A stretch of 64,000 nucleotides of DNA, taken from Nilaparvata lugens (taxonomy: Eukaryota; Arthropoda; Insecta; Hemiptera; Delphacidae). The position numbers and the translations under genes were made by a program. Of the stretch, positions 46,404 through 59,162 are shown one piece after another (positions within the stretch are counted from its first letter, which is position 1; every line of letters begins with the position of its first letter). The notes under the pieces are model-generated. The model was not told the origin of the DNA, searched no databases, and saw nothing but the letters and a program-made list of their open reading frames with translations. Location: positions 29,277,960 through 29,341,959 of the forward strand of contig NC_052511.1 of NCBI RefSeq assembly GCF_014356525.2, in the 5' to 3' direction.

Positions 46404-47265
46404 TTATTATTATTATTTTACAAAGGCGACTTTCTAGAAGTATTTTAAGCCTAGGTGATGATGATGGGATGAATGATAACACAATGAAGGTAGAGTTACA
46501 AATGCATAAAAATTATAGGTTATGCTATCCACTTGAATTGATTTGAGTCGACTTTTCAGTCCAGAAATAAATAAACTAGAAATTTTGAATTTGATTTGAT
46601 TAAAAACCGAATATAATAGAATGATTACATTCAATAAACTCTGAGAAAATATTGAGTTATTAGGAAAAATGTTGAACCAGAAATAAAACACAAACCAATT
46701 CACTGAAAGCACAGCTGTTATGTGCGTCTGTGTACACAATATCTCATCTCCCAATAAACGGAATGACTTGAAATTTGGAACTTGAGGTCCTTACAATATA
46801 AGGATCCGACACGAACAATTTCGATCAAATGCAATTCAAGATGACGGCTAAAATGGCAAAAATAGGTTTTTTCGCGATTTTCTCGAAAACGGCTCCAACG
46901 ATTTTGATCAAATTTATACCTAAAATAGTCATTGATAAGCTCTATCAACTACCACAAGTCTCATATCTGTAAAAATTTCAGGAGCTCCGCCCCAATTTTC
47001 AACTAAAATTGAAAATAAGCTCGAAATTCGAGAAAATTTTATTATTTCAATTGCAAACTGTTGGCAACTGTTGATTCTATTAAATCATTCACTATGAGAA
47101 GAGGTAGCAGACTTCGTGTGTCTCCAGTGTTATTGTCCTGTCACCAGCTGGCTTGGATCTTTGAATATAGTAGACTTGAGATGCGCGTGAGCACTAGCGT
47201 CAGGTGATAAATTTTCATAACGGCAAGGAAAGTTGTGTGAGTGCGCCACACCAGATTTTTTCTAA
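45848..47265. repeat. Dispersed repeat with AAGGAAAG ends and a (TG)n core
   Basis: The block begins ACAAGGAAAGTAATAAAAAT and ends GGCAAGGAAAGTTGTGTGAG, with internal TTTCCTTAGGTAAGGAAAG at about 46160. It contains a TG/TATG microsatellite (46276-46396) and a conserved-looking stretch (CGAAAACGGCTCCAACGATT, about 46885). No transposase or RT was recognised. I infer an interspersed family, but no second copy is in this window. Confidence 0.4.
46276..46396. repeat. (TG)n / (TATG)n microsatellite
   Basis: An interrupted dinucleotide run from TCTGTGTATGTG to GTGTGTGTTATT. The frame at 46265-46546 simply translates this repeat. Confidence 0.95.
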
Positions 47266-48677
47266 ATGCTCCGACTAAAAACAAAACTTTGGTTTCCAGA
47301 AATGGAGCAGACTCCAAACATTTTTTTGAAAAATATCCAGCAATACAACAATTGCTTTCAAATGACATCATTTAGGGCAACAAAAATTGTTCAGGATAGA
47401 TTTATGCTTACTTTCAAAATTAAAGGACAAATTTATCACCAAACTGGTTTCCTATTGCCAATGACAGATAGTGACTACAAAATTGCGATTCAGAATAACA
47501 AGTCAATCAGCGTAGTGCACTTAACACTTCAGTAAAAAGGCCAATTGTTGAACAACACTCCAAATATGTTTCCATTAACACAATGCATTGATTGCATCAT
47601 TCAAGACTGCACTAGACCGCATGCCATCTGATTACCACAAAATTGTCATCAGAGATGATTTCAATTTCCAACACGTTTCAATGCCCCTTGACGAAGTGAG
47701 TGAGAGTGCTTCCATTCAAACCAATAAGCAAGAAGCACCTGGATGCAAAATTCCGCATGGCGCTTCCTCAGGTGTGCATCCATCTAAAGTTTGTCAAGAG
47801 ATGCATTAACTATTTGGCGGTACGAAGTTCGTCGGGAAAGCTAGTAAATAATAATATTGAATCAATAGTAAAAGTCTGAAAATAATGTCAGATAGCCTTT
47901 ACTGTATTTACACAAGAATACAATACTGTATACGATAGAGAATAACAATGATTGATATGATACTTGACGAGATGGAATGGAATAAAATTGAGGTTAACTT
48001 TCCAATTTCTAGCTTGCTAGTTGGTAGTTGCTATCATTTCGTTTTCTGTGTATTATAAAATTATTGTAGTTGTGAATCTTTATTTTAAAGAAATAAATTG
48101 CAAAATCTGTAAAACAGAGAAAAACATCAGGGAGAGTTGGCAGCTCTGACTGCTGTGAAAACAAAACTGAGTGATCGCGTCCGAGAGGAAATCCAATTAT
48201 GAGTGAAATTAATTCTCAATAGAGGCATTTAGTGTAAAAATTTAAGTTTTGAGAACGGTCTGTGTCAGGTGAGCAAATAGGTTTTATTTAGACTTCAACC
48301 AGAGACTAATTTTGAATGTTGATAGTTTGGTAATACAGTTATAGGTTAGAAAAGATCAACTGAAATCCAAACCTTCACGCGCAGCTGGCTTCATATTTGG
48401 ACTTTGAGCTCCCTGAATCAACCCTTGAAATAAAAAATTACCAGACATTCCAAGGAGGGAAAAATTAGAGACAAACCGAATCATCAACAGAGGAACTTCA
48501 ACATACCGTTATCTATTGTGGCTACAAGAGCTTACCCATACATCTCTACGAAATTTTAAAATGATTAGACGCCGAGTAATCAGATAATCAGAGGCTATAA
48601 AATCACGTGATTCTTCTCAATAAGAATTTATTGAATACTTCCTTCACCATATTTATACACGAAACAGATGCTACACT
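47266..48677. other. No gene recognised; LINE 5' region towards the end
   Basis: The frames at 47266-47535 and 47588-47809 have no known homologue. From about 48120 the base composition rises slightly (GCAGCTCTGACTGC, GATCGCGTCCGAGAGG), which may be the 5' UTR of the LINE that starts its ORF1 at 48678. Confidence 0.4.
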
Positions 48678-49529
48678 ATGTCGATAATTGAGGGGAAACT
48701 AGATAGGATTCTTAAGAAGCTAGAAAAGCTAGACTCTCTAGACAAAAAGGTTGACGCATTGAATTGTCGTTTTGAAGAAGAAATGAAAGAGATTAGATCC
48801 GAAGTTCTCCTCGTGAAACAAAATGCAAAGAGTAACGAAGAGAAAGAGCAAAAATTCAATCTATTAGTATACGGTGTTCAGGTAGCAACTTTGTTGACAT
48901 GAATGGAGAAATCATGAATATGTTGAAGTATCTGCTTCCCGATATAAATAGGAATAGCATCAAGGATTTATGGAGGACAAATAGAAGAAAAGATAGAGCA
49001 CCAGTACTTGTGAAATTCAACTCCATTATTACTAAAAATACGGTATTGAGGAAGAAAGAGAAACTCCAAGAAGAAGAACACTTCAAAAATGTCCAAATCA
49101 AGGAGGATTTGACCCAAGAGACTAGAGCAATCAGAAGAGACTTGTTTGCGCATCTATTGAAGTTGAAGAGTGAGGGAAAATGTTGTAATGATAAAGGATG
49201 AGCTGAAAGTAGATGGAAAACTCTGGAAACTCAAGGACCTGGAGGAACGGGAGGCCAAGTCAGCGAAGCGGGCGAGAAGTGAGGAGTCATCTTCGAGGAA
49301 GCAGGAGGAAAATTATAAGAATTTTCACGGCGAACAGGTTGCCAAAAAAGGAAGGAAAGTTGGGAATAGTGGAAGCATAAAAAATTTTCTTATTGAAGCC
49401 AGTGGTACAAATGGAAAAATGAGTCAGATAAAAGATCTGAAAGTAGTTATAAATAGTGATGGAAGCGGTTTTGAGAATTCAGAAGGAGAAAATGATGGAA
49501 GCCAAGGAGTCTCTACGAATCAATCATAG
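48678..49529 (+). pseudogene. LINE-A ORF1 (coiled coil, nucleic-acid binding)
   Basis: ATG at 48678 opens a coiled-coil segment (IEGKLDRILKKLEKLDSLDK) followed by FNLLVYGV, the start of an ORF1-type RNA-binding fold. The frame then shifts near 48895 into 48899-49201 (RAPVLVKFNS) and again near 49185 into 49170-49529. That last part is a basic, serine- and lysine-rich C-terminus without Cys/His knuckles. Two frameshifts inactivate it. It ends 100 bases before ORF2. Confidence 0.7.
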
Positions 49530-49630
49530 CAAATAATAAGAGGAGAAGGCAAACCTGCATATGACGGAGCAAACCCAAAATATCACAAAACCAACCCTGC
49601 CATCGTTCAACTGAATTACGGAGCAATTAC

Positions 49631-50405
49631 ATGATACTATTCTGGAATATAGGAGGCATGAACAATTTTCATTTATTAGATCTTGAACAGTTGACTGTTC
49701 TCTCAGGCTTGGATGTCATTTTTCTCTGTGAAACCTGGTTGACGTCGAATTGTGTGCCTCTTCCCCGGGTGATCAAAGATAAGTTTAATTCCATCTTCGT
49801 GAATGCTATAAAAATAAGGACATTGGCAGACCAATTTCAGGTTTGATCGCATTGGTGAACAAGCTACATAGTTACACAATAATAGATCAATCGCCGTTCT
49901 GGCTTGTAGTCCTCATTGAGACTACTAAAAATAGAAGATTTGTGGTTTGTTGCGTGTATTTTAGACCGTCTGATTCAATGCAGGTTCTGCTTGATCTCTT
50001 CAATTCCGAGATGCATGAAATATTGGAGCTCTACGGAGATTGTGAAATTTTCGTTGGTGGGGACCAGAATAGTCGCATAGGTATTTTGAATAACATAGAC
50101 GACCCTGACGTTTTCAAAGATGGTCGCATCCGAGAGGTCCGAAATACACAGGATTTCACCGTTACAGCAAGAGGAAAACTTTTGGTGGAGTTCATGGAGA
50201 GTAATGTAATGTATGTTTTAAACGGCCGTACTGAAAGCGATAGAGAGGGTAACTTTACATACTTGAGTAATAGTGGTCGTAGTGTTATTGACTTAGTCTG
50301 GACCAACTTCCACGGCTTAACTTCTACAGTGGATCTTGAGATAAGTAATGATTTTCTAACCTCAGATCATCTGCCATGCTTATTGAGAATTAGCAACTCA
50401 TATCA
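49631..50405 (+). pseudogene. LINE-A ORF2, endonuclease domain
   Basis: ATG at 49631 begins ILFWNIGGMNN, followed by VIFLCETWLTSN (catalytic Glu). One A is missing from the run at about 49809-49813, and the frame continues from 49843. It has VVCCVYFRPSDSMQ, IFVGGDQNSRIG (Asp, Asn) and VIDLVW with LTSDHLPCLL (Asp-His), the late APE motifs. The domain is cut at about 50405 by the antisense LINE-B. Confidence 0.85.
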
Positions 50406-53400
50406 AATCAAATCAAATTTATTTCCATTCAAAAACAGTTAACAAACATAAATATAAATTACATTTTATGGAAAGATTAGCATCCGCAAAGAAAGAATCT
50501 GAGCGCGGATGCGAGTTGTGCTATTTCATAAAACTAAAAAGAAATTATAATTATAATTCTATTCTAAGAACAAAAACAAAAAAAATACAATATTACTAAA
50601 AATTACTTATAATTGACATATTACCAAACATGAATAACAAAAGAAACCTATTGAAAAATTTCTCCCGATACAGCAATTTTTATTACTATTATTTATGTTT
50701 TATTTTATGTGATTTTTTCTGTTTTGATTATTACTATTAGTTTTTATGTTTTATTATTATCATTCAGTTAGATTTATTACTGTTTCGATTTGTTATTTTT
50801 TTCATTACTATTCTAATTATTATGGTTTTTTTGTATGATTATTTCTGTTTTAGGGTAAACAACTATTTTTTAAGATCATCAAAAAGATTCCAGTATATCA
50901 CCATTTTCCCTCAACCAGTGATCTATTTCTTTAGAATATTATTTTTTGCAGCTGATTTGTACGATCCTCGCTGGAATCAGGAGCATAACTTTATCAATTT
51001 TGTATTTGAATTGTTGCCTGCATACATTTAGATCCATCCTAACCTGGTTTATGGTCATTGTTCTTAGATTGTATGGTGTGTCTCTCATGTTGAGCCTCAA
51101 ATTACATTTATTTATATATTGAATCAAATTTTTAAAATACAATTCTTTAACAGTGAGCACTCCCAATTCTCTAAAAAGTTAATTACTTGGATAGCGTCTA
51201 GGTTTACCCAGGGATGCTCTTATTATGTGTTTCTGCACCACAAAAATTTTGTTCATATGACAGCTGGCCGCTCCCCCCCCCCCAGGCCAGTATCCCATAC
51301 TGCAAGACAGACTGTGCATATGCCACATAGATCAGTTTAGCTATATCTATGTCATTTAACAAATTAATCTTATAGAATCTGAAAATTAGATACTTCAATT
51401 TTTTACATTTTTCATCAATATGGTAGTTCCACCTTAGATGGGAATCAATTATAACACCTAAATACCTGGCATGATCCACCTCCTCAAGTACAGGGCACCG
51501 GCAAGAGGCCAGCGCAGGCAAACGACATGACAAATTATGGATTTTCAAACTTAAATTTATTGGTCTGGATCCAGCATTTGGGGAAAAAGCAATAAATGAA
51601 CTCTTTTTATGATTCAAAGTAAGCTTGTGCATATCTAACCATGACTTAACAGACTTCAACCCTTCTAATGCAAGATCTCTCACTTCTTCCCATGTAGAGC
51701 CTGTGAAAGTCATGATAGTATCGTCTGCGAATGAAATTATCTTTCTATCTTGTGTGTTAAGTTTAAGTATATCGTTCATATACACAAGAAATAACAATGG
51801 AGAAAGTACAGTTCCCTGTGGTACGCCATATTCTGATAAGTTTATTTGATCAGACTTATTTCCTATTAAAATGATTTGCGTTCTGTCTTTAAGATAATGT
51901 TTGAACAAATCCAATGCCTTGCCACGTATCCCTCCCTATATTCTCTAGTTTTTTTAGCAGTGTCACGTGTGGAATAGTGTCAAAGGCTTTTGCCAGGTCG
52001 AGTAGGACAGTTAAAGTTTTCTTATTTTTAGCAAAATTATCAGTTACTATGTCTACAAGGTGCAATATGGCATCCTGGGTACTCTTTCCGGCTTGGAAGC
52101 CATATTGATTTTCATGAATAATATCAAATTTACTTAGGTAATTCACAAATCTTGTCTTTATTATCTTCTCCATTATCTTGGAAAGGCTACTGAGCAGGCT
52201 TATTGGTCTGTAGTTGGATGGATCGCCTACATTTCCGCCCTTGTGGAGTGGGACAACTCTAGCAATTCTGAACTCCTTTGGAAAGTATCCCTGCTCAAAA
52301 CATTTATTTATTATGAAAGACAATGGCTTAGCAATGTAATTGGATATATTTTTCAAACACATATTACTAATATTATCAATACCTGGGGAAGAATTATTTT
52401 TTAGCGTAAAAATTGTTTCTATTACCTCACACTCATTTGTCGGCAACCAAAAAAATGAATGTGGTGAATTGACAACTGTATCTGGAAAGTGAGGCCAATT
52501 TTCAATATCAGAGTTTTCTATTTTTTCGGCATACGATTTACCAACTTCTGCAAAATATTTATTCAAGGCACTTGGATCGAAGTTAAGATTGAGAGGTTGT
52601 TTTTTCAATTGTTTATACATTTTATCTCTAGTTCTTATACAGTTAACTAAGCCTGCACTAATCCAGTTTTTCAAGGGTTTCTGACTGCGATTCAATTTTA
52701 TTTCTATTTTTGAATTAGTGATGTGGTTATTTAATTTGTCGATAAAATTTGGTGCTATGTTTTCTATGTTATTGCTATCCAATACATCCTGCCAAGACTC
52801 GGTTTGTAGGTTTGTAATTAGTTTTGAATAATCTATTTTTTCAGTGAACTCTCTGTAATTTGTGGAGACTTGTTTGTGATCTGATGTGCCCAAGAATAAA
52901 CCAGTTGCAAAATGATCTGTAATGTTAGTCTTGAAAATTACACCTAATACATCCTCATAATTGGATGTTTCATCTTTATGGAATATGTGATCAAGGGTTG
53001 ATATTGAGTCATTCTGTACTCTTGTTGGTTTATTTATAAACGATTTTAAACCATTCATATGTAACAGACCACAGTACTCATTTACAATATTTGTGTTTTG
53101 ATCGAGATTAATGTTTATGTCACCTGTGAGAATCATGTTTTTTCTATTTTTTAACTCCTCCAGGCAAACGCCAATATCTTCAATAAATTGTTCTGCTGAT
53201 AAGGATGGAGGTCTATACACGGCTATAAGTGTGATGTTTTCTTTCATATGTGGTACACTAATATCGAGGATAATAGAATTTGCGGAAGCAATATCAGTTT
53301 TTAGAATTTCAGAACTTAGATTATCTTTGATAAATACACACACTCCATCACATTTATTAAATTTAGCAGGTGAATTTATCACTGAGTACCCGTTCAGGCT

Positions 53401-53662
53401 GAAAGAAAAACTCGTGATCTTCCGAAATCCATGTTTCAGATAGAATTATTAAATGGTATGTGGTTTTACAGTTTTGAAGGACAGTGGAGAACTCATCAAA
53501 ATTTTTATTCATGCTACGTATATTCATATGTAAGATGTTAATAGACGCCTTACAAGCATTGCTCAATTTCAATGATGGCTGAAAATTCAACACATTATCA
53601 TACTCTATTGTGTCATAGCATCCATCCTCAAATAACCCTCCAAAGTCATCAAGCAATACCAT
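50406..53662 (-). mobile_element. LINE-B: antisense LINE inserted into LINE-A
   Basis: The 3' end is at the left: plus-strand TATCAAATCAAATCAAATTT is a (TTTGA)3 tail after AATAAA. ORF2 begins with ATG at 53662 and runs leftward to about 50880, followed by about 470 bp of 3' UTR. The 5' limit on the right is unresolved between 53663 and about 54616. I found no convincing target duplication, perhaps because of a deletion at the right junction. The motifs are of the CR1/Jockey kind, different from LINE-A. Confidence 0.85.
50880..53662 (-). pseudogene. LINE-B ORF2: endonuclease and reverse transcriptase
   Basis: Piece 1 (53662-53363) has INILHMNIRSMNKNFDEF and LIILSETWI. Piece 2 (53382-51889), after a 1-base change in a T run, has LIAVYRPPSLS, MILTGDININL and NITDHFATG. 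Its RT part continues with NYRPISLLSSLSKIMEKI, YGFQAGKSTQDAI and LLDLAKAFDTIPH. A GGGA duplication at about 51935-51945 shifts the frame into piece 3 (51914-51204) with GVPQGTVLSP and ISFADDTIMTF. An expanded G run (plus-strand C at 51274-51284) shifts it again, and 51166-50939 gives the C-terminus, followed by one in-frame stop before the end near 50880. There are four lesions, but the order of domains is complete. Confidence 0.87.
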
Positions 53663-54639
53663 TTTATGTTTTCAAGATAAACTACTTTTACTTTTATTGA
53701 TATTTTGTTATTCCTGCATCAACTATAAGGATAGAAGAGATTTTATTTAATAATGAATAAATATCTGCGAATTAAAACAGTTATTTAAATGTGTTTGGGA
53801 AAAATAGGAGTTAATATATTTTGCCAACGAAAAACTGAGAGAGAAAAAAGAAATGAATTTAAGTGAAAGAATGTAGAAAATTCTACTGATGTAGAATTAG
53901 AAATTAGAGAATAGAAAAATAATACAGTGCTTAGATTTAAAATACAGTCACATTGTGCGACCGTGCTATTGTCATATAGTGACTTAAGAGCAACAAAATT
54001 TCATAGCAATTATAAGGATGGATAAGCTATTTTAGCATAATATTGGATTTTGTAACAATAAAAAGCTGATAATGTAATGCACATTATCTAAATATATACC
54101 AACATTCACACTCGTGACAGTCGATAGAGAGGAAAACGAGGTAAACGAAAATAGCAACAGAAAATTAATATATATTGTTACCGCTTCAATTCTTTATCAC
54201 TATCATTTAGAAAAGTAAGCTTTTCCATCCTAACTTGAAAATGAAATCTATTCACACCCGTCTTTATCACATCGAGGAGATAATAATAATACTTCTCTGA
54301 AAAATAAAACGATTATTTCGCATTAGATATCTTCCGCATTCAAGATTATCTCAAACTGTTGATAAGTTGAAAAATAAATTATTGCTTCAATCTACTGTTT
54401 TGAGAGAAACATTTTGAAGGAGCTTTACTTCCTATATTATTTCATGGACGGGCTTTTATTCAAATAAATTGTTTCAATTTGCTATCATGAGGAAAAATAT
54501 TTTGATGTAGTTGCTCTCCCTATATTATTTGAAAAATGGTATTTTGTTTATATTGATCCATTTACACCATTCTCAATCCAAAAAAAAAAAAAAATACAAA
54601 AGTATCAGAACACTTCATTCGTAAAAAAGAGATAATGTC
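53663..54639. other. Unassigned sequence between LINE-B ORF2 and LINE-A
   Basis: AT-rich, with an A14 run (54581-54594). It could be LINE-B 5' UTR plus another small insertion, or part of LINE-A's linker. No ORF1-like frame is seen on the minus strand, so LINE-B is probably 5'-truncated or lacks ORF1 here. Confidence 0.4.
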
Positions 54640-56165
54640 TTGAAATTATTTTTACTATCTCATCATCATAAAATTACGATCCAGAAGAGAGAATATGATC
54701 AAGAGGAGGAGAGGAGAGGCACACCGGCCGTCAGTCGAAAACAGAAACTCATATGGAATCCAAATCTTGAAATACCGTACAAGGAATATTTCGAGCACAG
54801 TACAACCCAGGCTTTACATCTAGGTGCTGAATCGATGTATAATAACTTTGTACAAGAGATAAAACTATTTGGGCAGGCTCATGGAATGCTCCGTAGTAAT
54901 CACGGCGGTGTTCAGACTGAACGATGTGTGGATAAACCATTTTATAATCAAGCATGTCGCCAAGCAAAAAAAGTTATGTATAAATCATTTGGAATTTATA
55001 AAAACAGTAACTTTGAAATTGAATTCTATCAGAGATATTTGGGATTAAAAAGAGAGTACAAGAGAATTGTGAGAGAGTCAAAACGGAATTTCCAGAAGGA
55101 ACAGGAAATTAAACTGAGCAGTGTAAAGAATTCCAAAGAGTTTTGGGGAATGATTCGCAGGATAAATGGTCTGAAACCCAAAAATAACAGCATCGACCTG
55201 AAATGTTGGCAGGACTACTTGCAAAAATGCTACCCGCCGAGAACTGTCTGCACAACGTGGGATGTTCTCGACGTATTGCGTCCATTCTTTGATGCCCCTT
55301 TTTCTCTAGGTGAGCTGCACCAAGCAATCAGTAAATGCAAATCGGGAAAAGCTGCTGGGCCTGATATGATAACCAATGAGTTCCTTAAAAATCTTCCCTT
55401 CAACGGAAAATTACTGATTTTGAACATGTTCAACAAAATTTTAAACAATGAATCAGTCCCCGAAGGATGGAGTAAAGTCAATATGTTCATGATTTTTAAA
55501 AAGGGAGATAGCAGCCGACCTGAAAACTTTAGAGGAATTTCTTTGGTCAATTGTATCTGCAAGCTTTTCACTCAAATGATGAGCAATAGGCTTTCCAACT
55601 GGATAGAGTATGGAAATCCATTGAACGAAGCGTAAAATGGTTTTCGCATGCCTAGAGGCTGTATGGATAGTATATTTACTTTAAATGCTTTGGTTAGTTT
55701 GCAGATTGTGAAACAGGGGAGGAAAGTGTATGCAACGTTTGTGGATTTCCAGCGAGCTTTCGACTCCATAGATCACTCATTGATGTGGGAAAAACTATAC
55801 AGATATGGTATAAGCAGGAAATGGATTGCAATTCTTCAGGTCTTCCACCGCAAGGCTACTGTGATAATAAGTGCTGCTGGTGGCTATACAGAGGAGGTTC
55901 CAATAACACAAGGAGTGATGCAGGGCGACACTATCTCACCGATCCTGTTTGAAATTTTTATCAATGATATGGAAGACTATTTTGTGAAGTAAGAGTGTAA
56001 TTATGTCAGCATCAATGAGAGGACGGGCTTGAATCTCCTGTCATATGCTGATGACTCTGTTCTGTTATCCAACACCCGAGTAGATGCACAAAATAAATTG
56101 AACGTTCTGCAGGAGTACTGTCATCTAAACAAACTTGTTTTTAACGTATCAAAGACGGAGGTATT
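54640..56165 (+). pseudogene. LINE-A ORF2, reverse transcriptase first part
   Basis: The frame from 54640 to 55635 covers the linker and RT start: CKSGKAAGPDMITNEFLKNL, VNMFMIFKKGD, NFRGISLVNCICKLF. A TAA at 55633-55635 (where the family has Gln before NGFR) interrupts it. The same frame continues with FVDFQRAFDSIDHSLM (catalytic Asp) and QGVMQGDTISPILFEIF. A stop at 55990-55992 precedes NLLSYADDSVLLS (YADD box) at about 56030-56065. It is cut at 56165 by the hAT-like element, within VSKTEV. Confidence 0.87.
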
Positions 56166-58287
56166 CAGGGGTGCCCAGCCCCCCAAAGGGCAATGGTGCA
56201 TGCCCCCCCCCCCAAAGTATCCCAATTCCCAACCCTTCAGTTTTTAACATTAGTCAGTGAATGACATTCACATCTTACATTCTAATCTTCCAAAGAACAT
56301 AATTTACCTTTGTTCTTGTGAGGAATTCTTTCTGTTTTCATAATATTGTAAAAATATATACCATCGTTTCTTATTTCTTTTTAAATAGAAAGAAAGTATC
56401 TTTTTGATATTATTTTTGAGACTAGCGGAAAGCTAAAAAATCATCTTATTCATTTTTTGGAAAAACCAAAATGAGGACAGGTTGTGGAAAAATCCTATCA
56501 GATTCCCTTTAAATTATTACATAGATAAAATCCCAATTCAAAAGTTTTACCCAATTGAAACATTCATCTTTTTATTTTCCATAATACTCAACATAATCAA
56601 CCGCTTCTGAATAAAGACTGATACAAGATAAAAAGATGTCTTTGAATTTAAATTTTGTACAATTTAATCTTATAGAAGCTTGGTTGTTGTATCTGATACA
56701 TCTTCAACGTTTTTCCAATTAAAAATTCAGCAGTTTTTCGACAGATTAGATTGATCATATTAGTCAAATATCTGCTACATCAAATTTATTCGTTCCAACA
56801 CTCATTGAACATAGAGCAATGACTATTCAAATAATTCAGATTTTCAAAATTCAACCTTATATATTTATAATGAGCTTGAATTCAGTTTGTCTCAAGTTGA
56901 GATAAATGAATTCAAGCAATAAGCGTTATTTCTCATATCAATGTATCAGAAAAGCATTGATAAGAACGCTTGGGAGGGGAACTCTTTTTCCAATTGTATT
57001 TGAGAAAGTATCAAGTTAATTTAAGAAAGTATTAATTGTATTTGAGAATAGTCACTTATAATTGAGAGAATGCCATAATATATGTAGATAAGAATAGTCA
57101 ATTGTATTTGGGAAGTCATAACATGTAATATTGAGAATAGTGAATTATATTTGAGAAATCGTCAACTGTAAATGAGAAGATATCAATTGAAAATGAGAAA
57201 ATTCTCCAATTGGCATGTCGTGACTTTTCTGTAGGGTACAGTACATGTTTGATTTGAGCAGGAAAAGATACACAGTATTCCAATTACTACCATAGGCTTT
57301 GCTTGGTGGCAAATGAATATTTTCAATGGTGAAAGTATTTCCCCTGTACTGTTTACGAATGATTTATGAGTATAATTTCTATGTATGTATTGGCAACGCG
57401 ACTTTTGTCTCCAAACTTTTTATAAAATATTGCACTTGATTAAGATCAAATTATCTATGTTCACGGCGCAATTGAACTTTATGATCAATCAATTGAATCT
57501 CTTGATCAAACAATTCGGCAATTCTTCAATGGATTTTGGGGCTTGAAAATATCATTTTTTTCAAAAACGAAATGTTTTATTGGAATACTAAATATATTAT
57601 CATACTATTTTATATGAGTAGCCTACAGTTGTGAAAAATATTACTTGATTACTGTGTGGTAAATAGGGTGTAAATTTGAAAGATTAAAATTGGCTTCATT
57701 TGATATTTTTCGCAAATTTTTGACAAGAGAAGTTTTTCTTCTGTCAAATTCACTAGAGTTTGCGATGTTGTTGATAATTGCATTCCCATTTCAGAGATAT
57801 TAATATCATCATGAAACACCTTCGAAATTAAAATAATTATTAGATTAAAATGTACATTACAATTCAACTTATCATTGTGCTTTTAAGAAAATTAGGTTGC
57901 TACTGCAAGGAAACTCAAACACAGGACCATTAAAAATTAAAATTAAGCAAAGGAAATCAGAATAATAGTGGATGATGAAGTTATAATTTATTTTTGTCAA
58001 AGATTTACCTTCAAACTCATAGGCTTAAAATTACTAAAATTCCTGCATACAACATATTATCAATTGTATTTTTTATGCTTTATATTGAGTTACAATTTGC
58101 AAAATATAACATTGTGAAGGTGGGAAAAAGTATTAAGATTAACTACATTCGGATATCTCTATTTAATACCTTGATTTTATAGCCATGATTCAAAATGTTG
58201 ATATAAAATATAAAAAAAAAATCATGCCTCCCCAAAAATGTTGATGGCGCAAATTGCGCCATGCCCCCCCCCTTGTGGGCACCCCTG
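56166..58287. mobile_element. hAT-like non-autonomous transposon inside LINE-A
   Basis: The ends are CAGGGGTGCCCA at 56166 and the complementary TGGGCACCCCTG ending at 58287, with C/G-rich runs just inside. Flanks are GAGGTATT (56158-56165) and AAGGTATT (58288-58295), an 8-bp duplication with one difference. Removing the element and one flank restores the LINE-A frame. CAGGGGTG ends and 8-bp duplications are typical of hAT. The 2.1 kb interior is AT-rich with no transposase that I can recognise. Confidence 0.9.
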
Positions 58288-59162
58288 AAGGTATTGATAT
58301 TCAAGAAAAGTCATGGTAGAGCAAGGAGAGAAACACTTTACTACGGAAATAATCCTTTGGAAACTGTCTGCACAATCAGGTACCTGGGTGTAGTATTCTC
58401 GATCTCTGGTCTTTTCCACCAGGCTGCCAAAGACATGAAGCGTAAAGCAGCATCAGCATCTGGATGTGTCCAGAGAATAGTAGTGGACTCCCGTTCCAGG
58501 TCTCATGGAGTTCGAGAGCAAAATTGTTTTATGCTATGGTAAAGTCTGTACTATTCTACAGCAGTTAATTATGAGCGCTTAGATACTGGCAACAGCTGGA
58601 GGTCGTTCAAACAAAGTTCATCAAGTCATCTTTCTATTAGCCAATCAGAACACCAGGCTATGTTGTCAGACTGGAAACAGGACGTCATCATCTTGTTTTC
58701 AATATTTTCAAATCAGCATTCAACTGGTGGCTTGAAATCCTGAATGTGAGCGAAAACAGAGCACCAAAGATGTGCTTCAGAAGACTACTTGCAACTGATG
58801 CAAATGAGAATAAAAATTACAATTGATTTCCATGAATACTGAAGCCATCGTTCTCCACTTGAAAGGTGTCAAATATACAATCAACCCTCAGGTACCTTGT
58901 CTACTGTGTGGTGACTTTGAAGCAGACGAAACGCTGGAGCACATTTTTCTACATTGTGATCTATATAGCGGTTTCAGACAAAAATATGAGGAAATACTCT
59001 CTGAATTGCCTAAACGACATTTTAAATATAAGTGATGGTCCGGAAATGAACGACGTCTTCAGTTTCGTGTGTCAAATGCTGATCTTTTGTGCTCTCAGAA
59101 TAATATCATCATGGACTGTTGACATGCCAGCAATGATACCTTGGACTTTTTTATTTGAGTAG
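58288..59162 (+). pseudogene. LINE-A ORF2, C-terminal part
   Basis: The frame from 58288 continues RT with LIFKKSHGRARRE and TIRYLGVVFSISGLF to a stop at 58542. After further frame changes, 58823-59035 encodes CLLCGDFEADETLEHIFLHC, a C-terminal Cys/His cluster (C-x2-C ... H ... C). The last piece in a third frame ends at 59162. The tail follows within 130 bases. Confidence 0.8.

Noticed and set aside
46265..46546. Cysteine-rich peptide frame
   Set aside because: It is a translation of the TG/TATG microsatellite.
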